A DNA stretch of 64,000 nt from Hondaea fermentalgiana (GCA_014084085.1 NPFB01000186.1:38352-102351), one strand, 5' to 3'. Counted from the stretch's first letter, positions 1 through 9,956 are shown. Numbers and translations: made by a program. The notes: generated from the letters alone by a model not told the origin.

Positions 1-288
1 CGTCGTTCGACTCCCGACTCTTTTCGGGCTCTTCGGTGGGACGCTGAAAGCAATGAGAGGCGCCGGCACGTGCCAGCGGTCATGGCAGCTGCAGCTGCAC
101 TGCAGCCAGGCAGGCAGACAGATTCTCTTGCGCCGCCGCCGACGAGAAGGAGGAGGAGAAGCAGCGCGTGCGAGCAACGGAGCGCAGGGACAGCAGCAGG
201 TAGAGAAGGAGAGCAAGCGAAGCTACGCTCTAGCCTCTGCGCGACCGGAGCAGGAGCCCGCCCACGAGACCCGTGAAGCTGGGGAAGA
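1..288. other. 5' flank of the START-domain gene
   Basis: GC-rich, purine-rich leader sequence with no supportable gene. Short frames here are low-complexity. It probably holds the promoter and 5' UTR of the gene starting at 289; I see no clear TATA element. Confidence 0.4.
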
Positions 289-1206
289 ATGAGCGAAGGG
301 AAACACGCCCAGCTGCTTGGCGCCACGGTGTGCTGCTCGCCAGGATATGACGTGTACTTTGAGGACGGCGAGGACGGCGAGACAGGCATTGGGCCGATCG
401 AGCGCGCGCTCAAACCGAAGTGCAGAGACGACGCAGTCTTCAAGAGGTGGGATGGCGTGGAGGCGACGGCCAAGGATCATCTTGACTGGATGCGCGACCA
501 TGCTCGCGAATTCGCAGACCCGGACAAGGCCGGCTTTGTCCCGCAGGGTGTCAAAGACGGTGTCGTCTTTGAGATTCACCCAGAAATGACGCGCCAAGGC
601 AATGGGAATGGTTACTTTCGTGTCTCGGGCGAGGTTGACATCAGTCCCGAGCTTGTGGTCGCGCTGGCCCTCGATGCGGAGACCCTCATCGCGGAAGATA
701 AGACAATGCGTTACGTCAAGATGATCCACTCTTTTGGAGACAGTGGCCAGACACACCTTGGTTTCTGGGTGGCGGCACCTGGTCTTCCTTTCAACATGCA
801 GGACCCCATCGACATGTACACGCTTGTGCCATTTGCGTGGCGCGACAGCGCTGATCTCTCTGGCTGGCGGAGAGACGCGGACGGCACTCTTTGGCAAATT
901 GCTACCTCGCTCCCCGACGAAATTCCAACATTTAAGCCAAAGCGTGGAACCTGTTGGAAACCGTCGAGCATTCGCGCCGAGACACGTTATTGGGCCTACA
1001 AGCTCGAGCCTCTCGACGGCGGAAAGCGGACCAAGGTCACACTTTTGTGCCAGACTCAGCTCAATGGTTTCATTTTTGGCGCCCTCGTCAATCCGGTCGT
1101 TGGACAAGTCATGGCTGCCTACATTCGCGACTTTGAAAAAGTCGGATTGCGCAAGATGCGCGAGGGCAAGGCAGACGATATGATTGTAGCCGCTGGACTT
1201 AAGTGA
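289..1206 (+). CDS. START-domain lipid-binding protein
   Basis: A 305-residue single-exon protein with an ATG start. START domains form a helix-grip pocket that binds one lipid or sterol and usually shuttle it between membranes. The second half carries the usual features of the fold: the strand around FGDSGQTHLGFWVAAPGLPF (about residues 150-170), a basic and aromatic stretch, then a strand ending in VTLLCQTQLNGFIFG and the long C-terminal helix with VNPVVGQVMAAYIRDFEKVG (about 260-290). There is no signal peptide or TM segment, so it is probably cytosolic. The ligand cannot be deduced. A 294-residue frame on the opposite strand is an antisense shadow. The domain call rests on pattern recognition of the C-terminal half and could equally be described as SRPBCC superfamily. 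Confidence 0.75.
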   Translation: MSEGKHAQLLGATVCCSPGYDVYFEDGEDGETGIGPIERALKPKCRDDAVFKRWDGVEATAKDHLDWMRDHAREFADPDKAGFVPQGVKDGVVFEIHPEMTRQGNGNGYFRVSGEVDISPELVVALALDAETLIAEDKTMRYVKMIHSFGDSGQTHLGFWVAAPGLPFNMQDPIDMYTLVPFAWRDSADLSGWRRDADGTLWQIATSLPDEIPTFKPKRGTCWKPSSIRAETRYWAYKLEPLDGGKRTKVTLLCQTQLNGFIFGALVNPVVGQVMAAYIRDFEKVGLRKMREGKADDMIVAAGLK

Positions 1207-1586
1207 GTCTACATTTCTCCGTTAGTGTCTGGTCTACACTTGTTGTCCTTTTCCAAATGCGTATTGTAAAAAAAAAAATCGTAGGACTTCTGCTGTTTGA
1301 GCTTGATGATCAATTCTTTGTTTTGCTTTCTTTCGTTTTCAAGTTCTTCGCTTTGCGCAAGGATCTTGCAAAAGCATGGTATGCGCCAATCCGGTTGTAT
1401 CATCCGCAACAGCGCAGCGCCGCGCGGTGGACAGGCTTAACCGATTGGTAACTTCTCTGCAATGGCAGTGACGGCCGTCGGTCCAACTTGATGAAAGAAA
1501 GAAGCATCTTCAAGTTGATTGGCATACAAGGAAAACTTTGGCGAGGCTCCGCCCCAGGCCAGCAGAGAGCCCCGACACGGAGCGAC

Positions 1587-3014
1587 ATGGCTAGCGCGGA
1601 CGTGCCCGCAACGGGCGAGCGCCCCAGCAAGCGCGGAAGACCTGCAGCTGCCGGCGAGCAAGAAGAAAAAAGAGGGCAACAACGACGATGGGAGGAGTAT
1701 CGCGCTTCGAACGGGAGACTCTATTACCACGAACCTCACTCTGGGGAGACGCGCTGGGACGCAGCACCGGCGGGCGCGGAAACGACCAAGCTCCCAGTCA
1801 ATGACGTGGCCAGCTGGGAATGCTATCGATGGCAACCACCAAAAGGCTCAAAAGTTGCTCCCAGAGTTTACTTTGTCAATACGCAAACGGGCGAGACCAC
1901 CTGGCGCACGCCACCAGGATGCGCTGGGAAAAAACCAGTCAATGATCCTGATAGCTGGCTCACGTTCACCGATGAAGCGCGTGCGCGAACCTATTATTTC
2001 AACAAAATGTCTCATGAAAAAACCTGGTATCGACCGCCGAGTTTGGGACCTTACCCAGACGAAGAAGAACCTCTTGAGGCATATCTCGCGCGCTTGAAAG
2101 ATGAAGAAGAGGAGGAAAGGCAAGCGAGCAATCTCGTTGACGACGATGGAGACGAATTTTACATTCCAGAAGGTTTCGATGAAGATGAGGACGACTTCGA
2201 CGACTTTGATGACGACGACGACGACAACGACAACGACAATGAGAATGATATGGAAGCAGCTGAAAACGACCAACTTGCCAATGTGATAACGAATGGAAGC
2301 AATGGTGGAAGCAATGGTGAGACTCCTCGCACGACTGAGAATCATAGTGAACTCGAACGAGATGCCCAGCACGTTTCGGGACCCCTCGAGATTGGCGGAT
2401 CACAAGGCAAGTCTGGCGAGGATGACGGAGGCGAGGAAGACAGCATTGCAATTGCGCAAGAACGCGCGCGCATGGCTGCGCTTGAAGAAAAGCGTGAGGC
2501 ATCGCGGAACGCCTATCTCAGCAAACAAAGACATCTCTTCAGCAAGGACTTTACAGATATGCTCGATGAAAAGGGCATTCAGCCGTGCTCGCAGTGGGTA
2601 AACTGGATTCCAAAACTTGAATTCGACGAGCGCTTTGCTCGTGTCGATGTAGAAGATCGCGCTCGTATTTTCAATGAATACCGTATCAGTCTCATTGGCA
2701 ATGAGCGCGAAATGCGCAAAGATCGCGCGAAACGCAGTTTGCGATTGCTTCGTCGTCTGAGGAAGGGTGCACCCGCATTAGTGAAAAGTATGCAATCCGC
2801 CTGCTCAAGCGTCGCGGAGCAAGCTCGCTTTGCAACGGCTCGAGACATTCTTCAGCGCGCGGTTCGACCCCAACCCGAGAGCGAGGGTCTTGAACCCACA
2901 ACAACTCTCGACGAGGTAGGTCTGACGCAAGCACGACGCGCGTTGCAGGCGCTCAGCGTTCTCGTGCCAGCAGACAATAAAAAGGTCATTGCAACCTTTC
3001 TGCGAAACTTATAG
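1587..3014 (+). CDS. WW-FF domain protein (TCERG1/Prp40-like)
   Basis: A 475-residue protein. Three WW domains lie at about residues 34-62 (WEEYRASNGRLYYHE...W), 77-109 (with the YFVNTQTGETTW core) and 122-151 (TYYFNKMSHEKTWYRPP). A very acidic D/E/N tract follows at about 195-225, and one FF domain at about 317-368 (FTDMLDEKGI...W...DERF...RARIFNEY). WW domains bind proline-rich ligands and FF domains bind phosphorylated RNA polymerase II CTD or splicing factors, so a nuclear role coupling transcription and splicing is inferred. TCERG1 and Prp40 normally have 4-6 FF domains; only one clear copy is visible here, so this may be a reduced relative. The frame is open upstream to an ATG at 1491, but 1587 is preferred because the protein becomes typical from there. 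It converges with the next gene (100 bp between stops). Confidence 0.8.
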   Translation: MASADVPATGERPSKRGRPAAAGEQEEKRGQQRRWEEYRASNGRLYYHEPHSGETRWDAAPAGAETTKLPVNDVASWECYRWQPPKGSKVAPRVYFVNTQTGETTWRTPPGCAGKKPVNDPDSWLTFTDEARARTYYFNKMSHEKTWYRPPSLGPYPDEEEPLEAYLARLKDEEEEERQASNLVDDDGDEFYIPEGFDEDEDDFDDFDDDDDDNDNDNENDMEAAENDQLANVITNGSNGGSNGETPRTTENHSELERDAQHVSGPLEIGGSQGKSGEDDGGEEDSIAIAQERARMAALEEKREASRNAYLSKQRHLFSKDFTDMLDEKGIQPCSQWVNWIPKLEFDERFARVDVEDRARIFNEYRISLIGNEREMRKDRAKRSLRLLRRLRKGAPALVKSMQSACSSVAEQARFATARDILQRAVRPQPESEGLEPTTTLDEVGLTQARRALQALSVLVPADNKKVIATFLRNL

Positions 3015-3113
3015 CCATTCTAAATGTGAGTTGTCTCTCTACGGGGCTACCCACCCCTTTCGCAACTCCCAGCAAATTGAAGGCTGCCAAGATGAATCCT
3101 CGTCGCACGTCTC

Positions 3114-4654
3114 TCATGTGCTAGAGCGTACGTGGATAGCCATAATGCAATAGCCGTTCCATCGGAGCAATGTGGACCGCACGTCATGAAAGGAAATCCA
3201 ATGTTTGGGGGCTTGGCCTCGTCGAGATGAAAGAAGCTCTTGGTTTCCATTGGCCTTGACGCGAAGAGCGTAGATGGGCGCATAGTGGTTTTTAAGATGA
3301 TAGACAAGTGCCGTTGCATTGTGATCTATCTGCTGTCGAGAAAAATAACTCACCAGAGTCATCCACTGTGTTTCGATCTGCTCCTTGCTGTCTCGTGCGC
3401 TCACCCGAAATTTGCAACCCACTGATTTACCAAGCAATTGAATACACTCGAGTCCATTGGAAAAGTCCGCGCTGTGCTCGGCGGAAATGAGAGCCACCGT
3501 TCCCTAGAGTCGTCCGCATGTCCCGTAGCTCGCATTTGTTAGCTTCTGTAGACACTAGAATCCTCGCTTGCCTTCTCTGCCCTTCTTTTCATCTCCCATT
3601 CCCGCCGCTGACGAACCCATCTTCCCCTGCATTATTTTTGTCATTTTCCCTCTTTTTCCATTCTAAAACATACCTTTATGCCCCAGTTCCCGATGCATGC
3701 TGTGCTGGGCTTTTTTGCGTCGAGAAGTCTCCGCAGTCCGCGCGCCTTGCGCAGCCAGTCCTTGAAGAGCTTTTCATGATCCCAGGTACCACTTGCGTCG
3801 GCTGAAGCCCTCCTACTTGATTTGTTCTCGTCTTCGTCTTCACCCTCGTCTCCATCTTCGTCGTCGTCGCCGTTTCCCTCCACCTCATCGTCGTTTCCGC
3901 CCGACTTTTGACTCTCGCGCGCACTTTCAAGGTTAAGTTCGCCTTTTACGCCTGAAAAGCCGATGCTTGGGGCTGAAAATAGCGCATACAAGAGCTGCGA
4001 TGTCGCAGTCGAGGTGTCCATGGCTTCGTCTGTCACGATGGGACCGGAAGCAAGAATGTGCTTGCGAAGGCCTGAAAGCTTCTCGATGCCAAGAGCGTCC
4101 ACGTCCCGTCGAAGACTCTCGAGACTGCAATTAGGGCCCAAAAGCCGCTCTATACGCTGTTGGACCTTTTCCACGCGCATTTGCATTTGCTGAGAAAGGA
4201 GACGTAGCATATCCGGTTGCGTCCATCGTTTCTCGCCGTGCAGACCTCGAATTGCGTTCAAGCAGCCTGCAGTGACTGCTGCCGCGCATGCAGGCGAGGT
4301 TTGCTCGACGTAGCCCCGAAACAGTGCCTCGTTTACGGCAAAGAGGGCAAGCGGTGCGTCTGTTTCTGAAGTAGCCTTCCGCGTCAAGGAGGACGCCGTT
4401 GATGCTTCTGACCTCGCTGTGGATGGTGGCGTCGCTGGCGTTTCCGTCGATTCCACTGCAGCTGTACCTGTTGCACCAAGTTCCTGCGCGGCCATCACGC
4501 GCCGCAAGACAAGCTCGCGCACTCGGGCTGGCGGAGGCCGCCGCCGGACGAGCTCTGCAAGCACATCTTCGAGGAGTTCTCGTGCGTGCCCGTTCATCCA
4601 CGCCTCGCTCTCGCGTTTGAGGTTCTCCGCCGTCTTGGCAGCCTGCGCGGCCAT
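3114..4654 (-). CDS. BIVM-type papain-like family protein, two exons
   Basis: Exon 1 is 4654-3674 and exon 2 is 3503-3114, giving 456 residues. The single intron joins phase 0 to phase 0 and reunites two halves of one conserved domain. Exon 1 has a helical N-terminus, a motif QTSPACAAAVTAG with Cys123, and a KPSTACIGNWGI motif at the splice junction. Exon 2 has YHLKNHYAPIYAL with His396 and His400, then an SSRRGQAPKHWISF strand and a final W.GYCIM strand. A Cys in a small-residue helix followed by His-Asn-His-Tyr is the layout of papain-like folds, and I recall similar proteins in protists annotated as basic immunoglobulin-like variable motif-containing (BIVM). Whether it is a peptidase is unknown. 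An acidic, probably disordered insert lies at about 255-290. The ATG at 4654 was chosen because the upstream 90 codons look like 5' UTR. Confidence 0.65.
3504..3673 (-). other. Intron of the BIVM-type gene (170 bp)
   Basis: The donor reads AAAG|GTATGT and the acceptor CTCTAG|GGA on the minus strand; both sides are phase 0. Reading through the donor adds ten unrelated residues and a stop. The exon 2 frame has an in-frame TAG that is itself the acceptor, so the conserved C-terminal half has no start without this splice. Confidence 0.8.
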
Positions 4655-5088
4655 CGACCCGCCCACTAAGGCAGACCGATGCAGAGCGATTTTAGTTAAA
4701 GCAGAATGAAGAAGGTCGCTTCTCCGCTGCAATGCTGTGCGCGCAGCGTAAGCTCGCCTCGCTGGTTCGTTTTTTTTTGTTCTGTTTTTTGGGCCACACG
4801 GGGAATTGTTCAAGGTGCTTACGAGGGGAAGGGAATAAATGACTCGGCCCGGGTGTAACTCAGTGAATACTTCGTCGTAAACAGAACTTGAACGGACGGG
4901 CCCGGCCCCGTTCTCCAGGTTCAAAGGACCGGCCTTTGCAAGAAAAGGTCACTGGCAACTTGAAGGGCTCCCACCATGATGACTTTGGAGAATTGCACAA
5001 TGTCTATTGGTCTGTTGACGGAGCGCGAGCGCGAGCGAGCAGCTGCAGATTGAGTGAGAGAAGAAATTAGATTGCACGTTGAATCAAA
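4655..5088. other. Intergenic, promoter side of the BIVM-type gene
   Basis: 434 bp between two minus-strand genes: the 3' end of the TPR gene and the start of the BIVM-type gene. It contains an A/T-rich tract near 4770-4795 and no supportable gene. Confidence 0.4.
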
Positions 5089-6450
5089 TTAGTGAAAGGT
5101 CTTTTTGGAGCGAGCAAGAGTCTCGGAGGAGCGTGATCGGGACTGCGCGAGCCAAGATCGAGCGCGAGCGTTGAAAGGATCGAGACGAAGGGCTTCCTGA
5201 AAGTCCTCGAGCGCGGTCTCTGCATTGCCCTGACAAACCTTGGCCAGACCGCGATTTGCAAAGTACTCTGACTGTCCTCCATGCGAAAGCGAGATGGCGC
5301 TGGAAAAGTATGTCTCAGCGGCACTATACTTGCCCGCATTGAAAGCGGTTTGACCTTTATAATATGAGAGAAGAGCTAGGCGGGCTTCAATTTCTGCGTC
5401 ACTAGGATCGAGTTCTTTTGCACGCTGGTAGTCCCGCTCAGCCTGGTTGTGGTCGTGCAAGAGTCGATGGCAATCCCCGCGGTTGCGATACAAGATCTCA
5501 AATTCAGGGCAGAGGTCAATGGCTGCGTTTAACTTGACGAGAGCAAGTTTAAAGTCGTTCTTTGTCGAGATAAGGCTTGCTGCCTGGTCGTTGAAAATGA
5601 GCGCCTCCTGCTTTGCCAGTTGCTTGGCTTCATGCGTCGTTTCGCGGCGCGTGTACTTTTTCGCGTCTTGCGCATATGACAGAGCCAAGTTCAAGTCGCC
5701 AAGTTGTCTTGCCGCAGTCGCGGCTTGTAAAAGTAAAGTGACATTCGCCGGATTGGCGCGGAGCGACTTTTTCAGTAGCACTAGAGCTGCTTCAAAGTCT
5801 CCATTTAGCATACACTGCGAAATGGAGTCCTTGCCCGTCTCTGAGGTTGCTGTCAGTGCGTGTTCAAACCTTGTGATCTCGGGATGAAATCCATTGCATA
5901 GTTCCTTGGCAATTTTGAGATCCTTCATCGACTTGTCCTGTAGCTGCATGTCCCAAAAAAGCTTGGCCCGCAAAATATACAGCTCGCCATCCGTTGAGTC
6001 AAACTCGATTGCCTTGTTTAAATCCGCAAGAGCAGCGTGCACGTTCGCAGCCTGTAGGTGAGCCAAAGTACGATGCGTCCAGTATGAGGCCTCGCGAGGC
6101 TCCAGCGATAGGACTTCGTCAAAGCACGCTCGTGCTCGCTTGAGCGCGCCTTCCTCCAATAAGATGCAGCCGTGGGCGTCTAGTGTGGCCGCTAAGCGCT
6201 TTCGACGTGCGCTTGCGTTCGTATCAAGCTTGTACGCTTTACGTCGCAGTACAACAGCGCTTGAAAGATCCCCAACGCCAAGAAAAATGTTGGCTCGGAC
6301 ATCAAGGACGTCCGGATTATTGGGCGACAAATAGAGTGCCTTTGCCGTAAGTGCAAAGGCGCGATCAAGTTCACATCCGCCCTCGTGCGCGGCGTCCTCG
6401 GCTTCCTCCAAGAGATCGAGAACGCGCTCCTCTACGTCAACGTCCGCCAT
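5089..6450 (-). CDS. Tetratricopeptide-repeat protein
   Basis: A 453-residue protein made almost wholly of TPR units, for example RACFDEVLSLEPREASYW, ALADLNKAIEFDSTDGELY, ALVLLKKSLRANPANVTLL, AERDYQRAKELDPSDAEI, AAETYFSSAISLSHG and ALEDFQEALRLDPFNARA. TPR arrays are protein-interaction scaffolds; no J domain, TM segment or enzymatic domain accompanies them. The C-terminus ends in a short Arg/Ser/Lys-rich tail. The ATG at 6450 (MADVDVEERV) is preferred over the upstream Cys-rich in-frame extension, which resembles 5' UTR. It is transcribed divergently from the ankyrin-SAM gene. The overall make-up recalls TTC16-like proteins, but orthology is not established. Confidence 0.85.
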   Translation of the reverse strand: MADVDVEERVLDLLEEAEDAAHEGGCELDRAFALTAKALYLSPNNPDVLDVRANIFLGVGDLSSAVVLRRKAYKLDTNASARRKRLAATLDAHGCILLEEGALKRARACFDEVLSLEPREASYWTHRTLAHLQAANVHAALADLNKAIEFDSTDGELYILRAKLFWDMQLQDKSMKDLKIAKELCNGFHPEITRFEHALTATSETGKDSISQCMLNGDFEAALVLLKKSLRANPANVTLLLQAATAARQLGDLNLALSYAQDAKKYTRRETTHEAKQLAKQEALIFNDQAASLISTKNDFKLALVKLNAAIDLCPEFEILYRNRGDCHRLLHDHNQAERDYQRAKELDPSDAEIEARLALLSYYKGQTAFNAGKYSAAETYFSSAISLSHGGQSEYFANRGLAKVCQGNAETALEDFQEALRLDPFNARARSWLAQSRSRSSETLARSKKTFH

Positions 6451-7025
6451 AATGTTCTTTGTGCTATAGTGCAAAGCAAGCCTCCTCGTTTTCGAGCATT
6501 GCGTTGACCAGCACCAACTTGCGCACTGCTCAACTTTCTTTCCACTCTTACATGTCATGACTCCGACAAATCACCCGCCTTTGTTCTTTACAAAGAGAAC
6601 GCCACATGGCCTTTATTTGGACTCGGCGATGACGTTTTTCGCAGTATTCTGGCTTCAAAAAGACATTGTTATTTTTTGGGGGGGTTTCCCGTCCACGGAG
6701 TTTATCCACGGAATCCTCGACTTACCCACCTGACGAGCTGACTGACTGACGCGACCCAATTAAGGGTTAATGTTTTCAAGTCACGGTCAAAGTTCAAAAA
6801 AGTTAAAGTGCAAGTTCTAAAAAGCTGAATGATCTCATGTTTTGTCAACGGACATTTCGACATTGATGTTGGGCAAGCGCGTCGAGGCTTATTGTATTCT
6901 GGGCGAAAGGGCAGGCGGGCGGAGCAAAGACGCGATGGAACGCAGCGGGACGAGGAGGTGGATAGCGTGCCTCGTTCGTCGCTTGCGTATTACGAGTCCG
7001 CGGCATTCGAGCTGACCGGCGCACG
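6451..7025. other. Divergent promoter region
   Basis: 575 bp between divergent starts. It contains a G run near 6678-6685 and, at about 6770-6830, several AAAGTTC/CAAGTTC-like words (TCAAGT, AAAGTTCAAAAAAG, CAAGTTCT). A similar cluster occurs upstream of the ammonium transporter. No gene is supportable. Confidence 0.35.
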
Positions 7026-8330
7026 ATGCTATCGCCCGAAAGCACTTTCAATGGTGTCCATAGCGAAGACCCTGTGGCCTTAAGAGATGACGAAAGAGAC
7101 GAGCCCAGACCTCAGCCAACGCGTGCGGCAATACGCAAGGCTAGCTTTGTACATCTTGGTCGAGGTACCACACCGCTGCGTGAGGGCGAGCTTGAAAATT
7201 GGACAGCATGTAAGTTCGCAACCATGTAGAGAAGAAGACGCTTTCGCATACTGTTGTTGAAAACTTTGAAGGATTGGCTCACTCACACGAAAAGGGGGAG
7301 AACCTCGTTGCTTTGGCTAGGGAGACCCATCTGGTCCTGCTCCAAGCGTGGTGATCCCATTCAGCTAAAGAGACTGTTAGAAGCTGATCGCACTTTGGTG
7401 AATAAGCGCAATGCGAGCCAAGAGAGCGCACTACATATGGCCGCGCGTCACGGACACACTACTTGCGTTGCTTTACTCCTCGAAATGGGAGCATGTTCGT
7501 ATCTCAGCACTTTCGGTGAAACGCCTGTTTCTCTAGCTGCGCAAAACGGGCATGCAGAGATTGTGCGACTTTTATGTCGCGGCAGGCATTTGGGCACCGG
7601 CGGCGAGCAGGCTGAGCTTTTGCTTTCTGCAGCGACTGCACGAGGCGACACAGCGACAGCCATCGTGTTGCATAGGCATCTCAAACCCGTCTTGCAGCTG
7701 CCCGAAGAAGAACGGTCTCGGGTTTTGCACCCTGTACTTCGTGAGCAGGAAGAAATTGCCGCAATTGCGGCGTGTGCTGAGGACATTCGGGTCCGCTCGG
7801 TATTGCGACCTCCCGAGCCGCGACCCCCCCTTGGAGTGGTGGACTCGTGGACCTGTGAAGATGTAGAATTTTGGGCAGAGGAGGTTCTTGGGACAGAGGC
7901 AAGCGAGCGACAATTTCTGCACGGTATATCGCGATATCACATTACGGGACGTACTCTCCTGCAACTCACAGCAGGCGAGCAACGAAGCCTGTTCCAGCGC
8001 GTGGGTGTACCAAGCCAGCAGCGAAAAGTGCTTTTAAAGAGGCTTTCGATGTTGCAGGGTCCTTCGAGAACTTTTGCTTTCACAGAGATTCGGCTCTTAC
8101 CACTCGCCTTGGGAAATGCTACAACATTTCGTGTGATTGGCTTCGTGCGTGCAGCAATGAGCACGCCTCTACATACCTGCCGTCGCTTCGTGCAGACAGC
8201 CAAAGAACTTACGCGCCCAGTACCAGAACAATTCTCATTCTTGTCGATGCAGAATGAAAAGATACCGCGCGACAAAGAGAGCGCAACGCTTGTTTCAGCT
8301 TTGGGATTTGTGGTGATTCTTCAAGCTTGA
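7026..8330 (+). CDS. Ankyrin-repeat and SAM-domain protein, two exons
   Basis: Exon 1 is 7026-7209 and exon 2 is 7321-8330, giving 397 residues. Exon 1 ends in phase 1 and the junction codon is TGG. The long frame in exon 2 has no usable ATG before its ankyrin repeats, so exon 1 supplies the start. Ankyrin repeats lie at about residues 75-150 (CSKRGDPIQLKRLLEADRTL, ESALHMAARHGHTTCVALLL, GETPVSLAAQNGHAEIVRLL). A SAM domain lies at about 233-308 (WTCEDVEFWAEEVLG ... ITGRTLLQLT ... QRKVLLKRL). Ankyrin-SAM proteins act as scaffolds, with the SAM domain allowing self-association. No catalytic domain is visible. The stop is only 54 bp from the stop of the convergent RIIa gene. Confidence 0.75.
7210..7320 (+). 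other. Intron of the ankyrin-SAM gene (111 bp)
   Basis: Donor GCAT|GTAAGT and acceptor GGCTAG|GGAG; phase 1 on both sides. It is supported by the perfect GTAAGT donor and by the lack of any in-frame ATG in exon 2 ahead of the ankyrin repeats. Confidence 0.7.
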
Positions 8331-8384
8331 CTTGCGATCGTTTGAAGTTTTCAAATCTTTAACAAATCATGCAAATTGAGTAAT

Positions 8385-9956
8385 TTATTTGACTGGCTTG
8401 AACCTACGAGCAGCAGCCTCGGCAGCACGTCGTCGCCGGCTTGCGGCGTCCTCCTGGGGGACAGCTGCTTCTACTTTAGACAGCACATCATTTCTATCCG
8501 TGTCTTCTTGGCCTCGAGAAGGCCTTTCTTCTTCTTCTTCTTCTGCTTCTTCATCTTCTTCTCTGTCCTTGGTCTGATTTTGCGAAGCAGAACCAAGCGC
8601 TCTTGGTGCGAAATTAAGTGTGCGCACGGGTTTAGCGTCGAAGATGCCTGTTCGATTCTCAACTTTTCCCCCCAGCATGCGCGCGCGAAGAGCTTCCTCC
8701 TTCTCTTGCTCTCGAGCGCGCTCGTCACGATCAACCTGAACCGCTGCTGTGTGGGCTTTGATTTTGGAAAGATGACGCTGTAAGGTCTCAACAGAGGATG
8801 CCGCCATGCCGATGGGCTCAGCACCGCCAAGGGATGCGTAGTGTGCTCGAATCTTCCCAATAAGGTCATCCTTCTTCCTCTTTAGCTTGAGCGCAGCTCG
8901 TTGCTCCTCGCTGAGCCGTGAATTCTTTTCCAATTCTTTCTCACGCCTCTTGGCGGCCTTCAGCGCAGCTTCGCGAGCGTCTTCGCTATTGCCTCCTTCG
9001 CCTGAAAGTGTCCCGAGCGCACGCGCCTCAAATTTCACTGGTCCCACGTTGATGGGTCCATCGCGCTTCGTTTCATCATGATAGTTTTCTCCAGGCCGAG
9101 TCATCTTGAATCCGCGCTTTGGTGGCGTCACGGGCCGTGCGTCAACATCGTCAAGAGTCCTTGCCGCAGCAATTCGCTCAAGAGTCTCCTTGTCATACTC
9201 CCACAAAGGCCCCTCGGGATTTTCTTCCTCTGGAAACTCCTCATCGAGCTCTACCGCGACTGCTCCCCGGAGCTTATTTTTGCGCTTGAGGGCCTCAAAG
9301 ATATCCCGAGCATACAATTCGACGCGATTGCTTCCAGCAAGACGCACCTTAAGTTCTGCCGGAGTTCCGCTCACGCAGCACACCAGTGGCTTTTCGATTT
9401 CGGCACTTGGTGTATCTTGGGCGCAATGTGTTTCAGACATTTTACTTTCAAAGTCGGATGAATCGAGTGCCTTCGACTCTGCAACTCTCTTATCGGCATC
9501 GTCATTGTCATCATCATCATCTTCTTCTTCTTCGTCGTCTTTGTCTTGGTCTTGGCAGAGAAGCGCTGTTTCGCTGTGGTTTTGCTTGTCACTTTGCATT
9601 TCGTCGTGCTTACTCTCTTCGCGCGTATCGGTCTCCTGGCGCAAACATTGGCGCCCCGGTGGCGAACGACTCGTGGCTGCTTCATCGGCGCATTTCGACT
9701 CTGCAGTCGGGCGCTCGCTTTCTTGTGCGTTCAGTGTTTCCGCCTGCTTTTCCTCATGGGCACTATCTTGTCCGTCAATTTCTGTGGCTTCCAGTTCACG
9801 TGCTGCGAAGTTTAAAATGAACTCCAGAACATTGTCTGGTTGATGCACGGCAAGCTCTTGCACAAGCTTGCCGACAATGGGCTCGACCTTGGCTTTCATG
9901 TACTCGCGTGCTTGGTTCACATCGACCTTGCCACCGTTATTTTGCGAAGGCACCAT
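8385..9956 (-). CDS. RIIa/Dpy-30-like dimerisation-domain protein
   Basis: A 523-residue protein. The N-terminus (about residues 13-52, containing VEPIVGKLVQELAVHQPDNV then LEFILNF) fits the two-helix docking and dimerisation motif shared by the PKA RIIa subunit and Dpy-30, which dimerises and binds amphipathic anchor helices. The motif is common in radial-spoke and other cilium proteins as well as in chromatin complexes. A D/E-rich disordered tract follows (about 65-165), then a middle conserved-looking section with PPKRGFKMTRPG, and a charged helical C-terminal half with long K/R/E stretches that probably forms a coiled coil. It starts at an ATG and is divergent from the membrane protein at 10331. 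The specific function is unknown; a ciliary scaffold is an inference. Confidence 0.6.
   Translation of the reverse strand: MVPSQNNGGKVDVNQAREYMKAKVEPIVGKLVQELAVHQPDNVLEFILNFAARELEATEIDGQDSAHEEKQAETLNAQESERPTAESKCADEAATSRSPPGRQCLRQETDTREESKHDEMQSDKQNHSETALLCQDQDKDDEEEEDDDDDNDDADKRVAESKALDSSDFESKMSETHCAQDTPSAEIEKPLVCCVSGTPAELKVRLAGSNRVELYARDIFEALKRKNKLRGAVAVELDEEFPEEENPEGPLWEYDKETLERIAAARTLDDVDARPVTPPKRGFKMTRPGENYHDETKRDGPINVGPVKFEARALGTLSGEGGNSEDAREAALKAAKRREKELEKNSRLSEEQRAALKLKRKKDDLIGKIRAHYASLGGAEPIGMAASSVETLQRHLSKIKAHTAAVQVDRDERAREQEKEEALRARMLGGKVENRTGIFDAKPVRTLNFAPRALGSASQNQTKDREEDEEAEEEEEERPSRGQEDTDRNDVLSKVEAAVPQEDAASRRRRAAEAAARRFKPVK

Noticed and set aside
223..1107. 294-codon open frame antisense to the START-domain gene
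   Set aside because: It has no family resemblance, mirrors the codons of a clear protein on the other strand, and GC-rich coding DNA commonly leaves antisense frames open.
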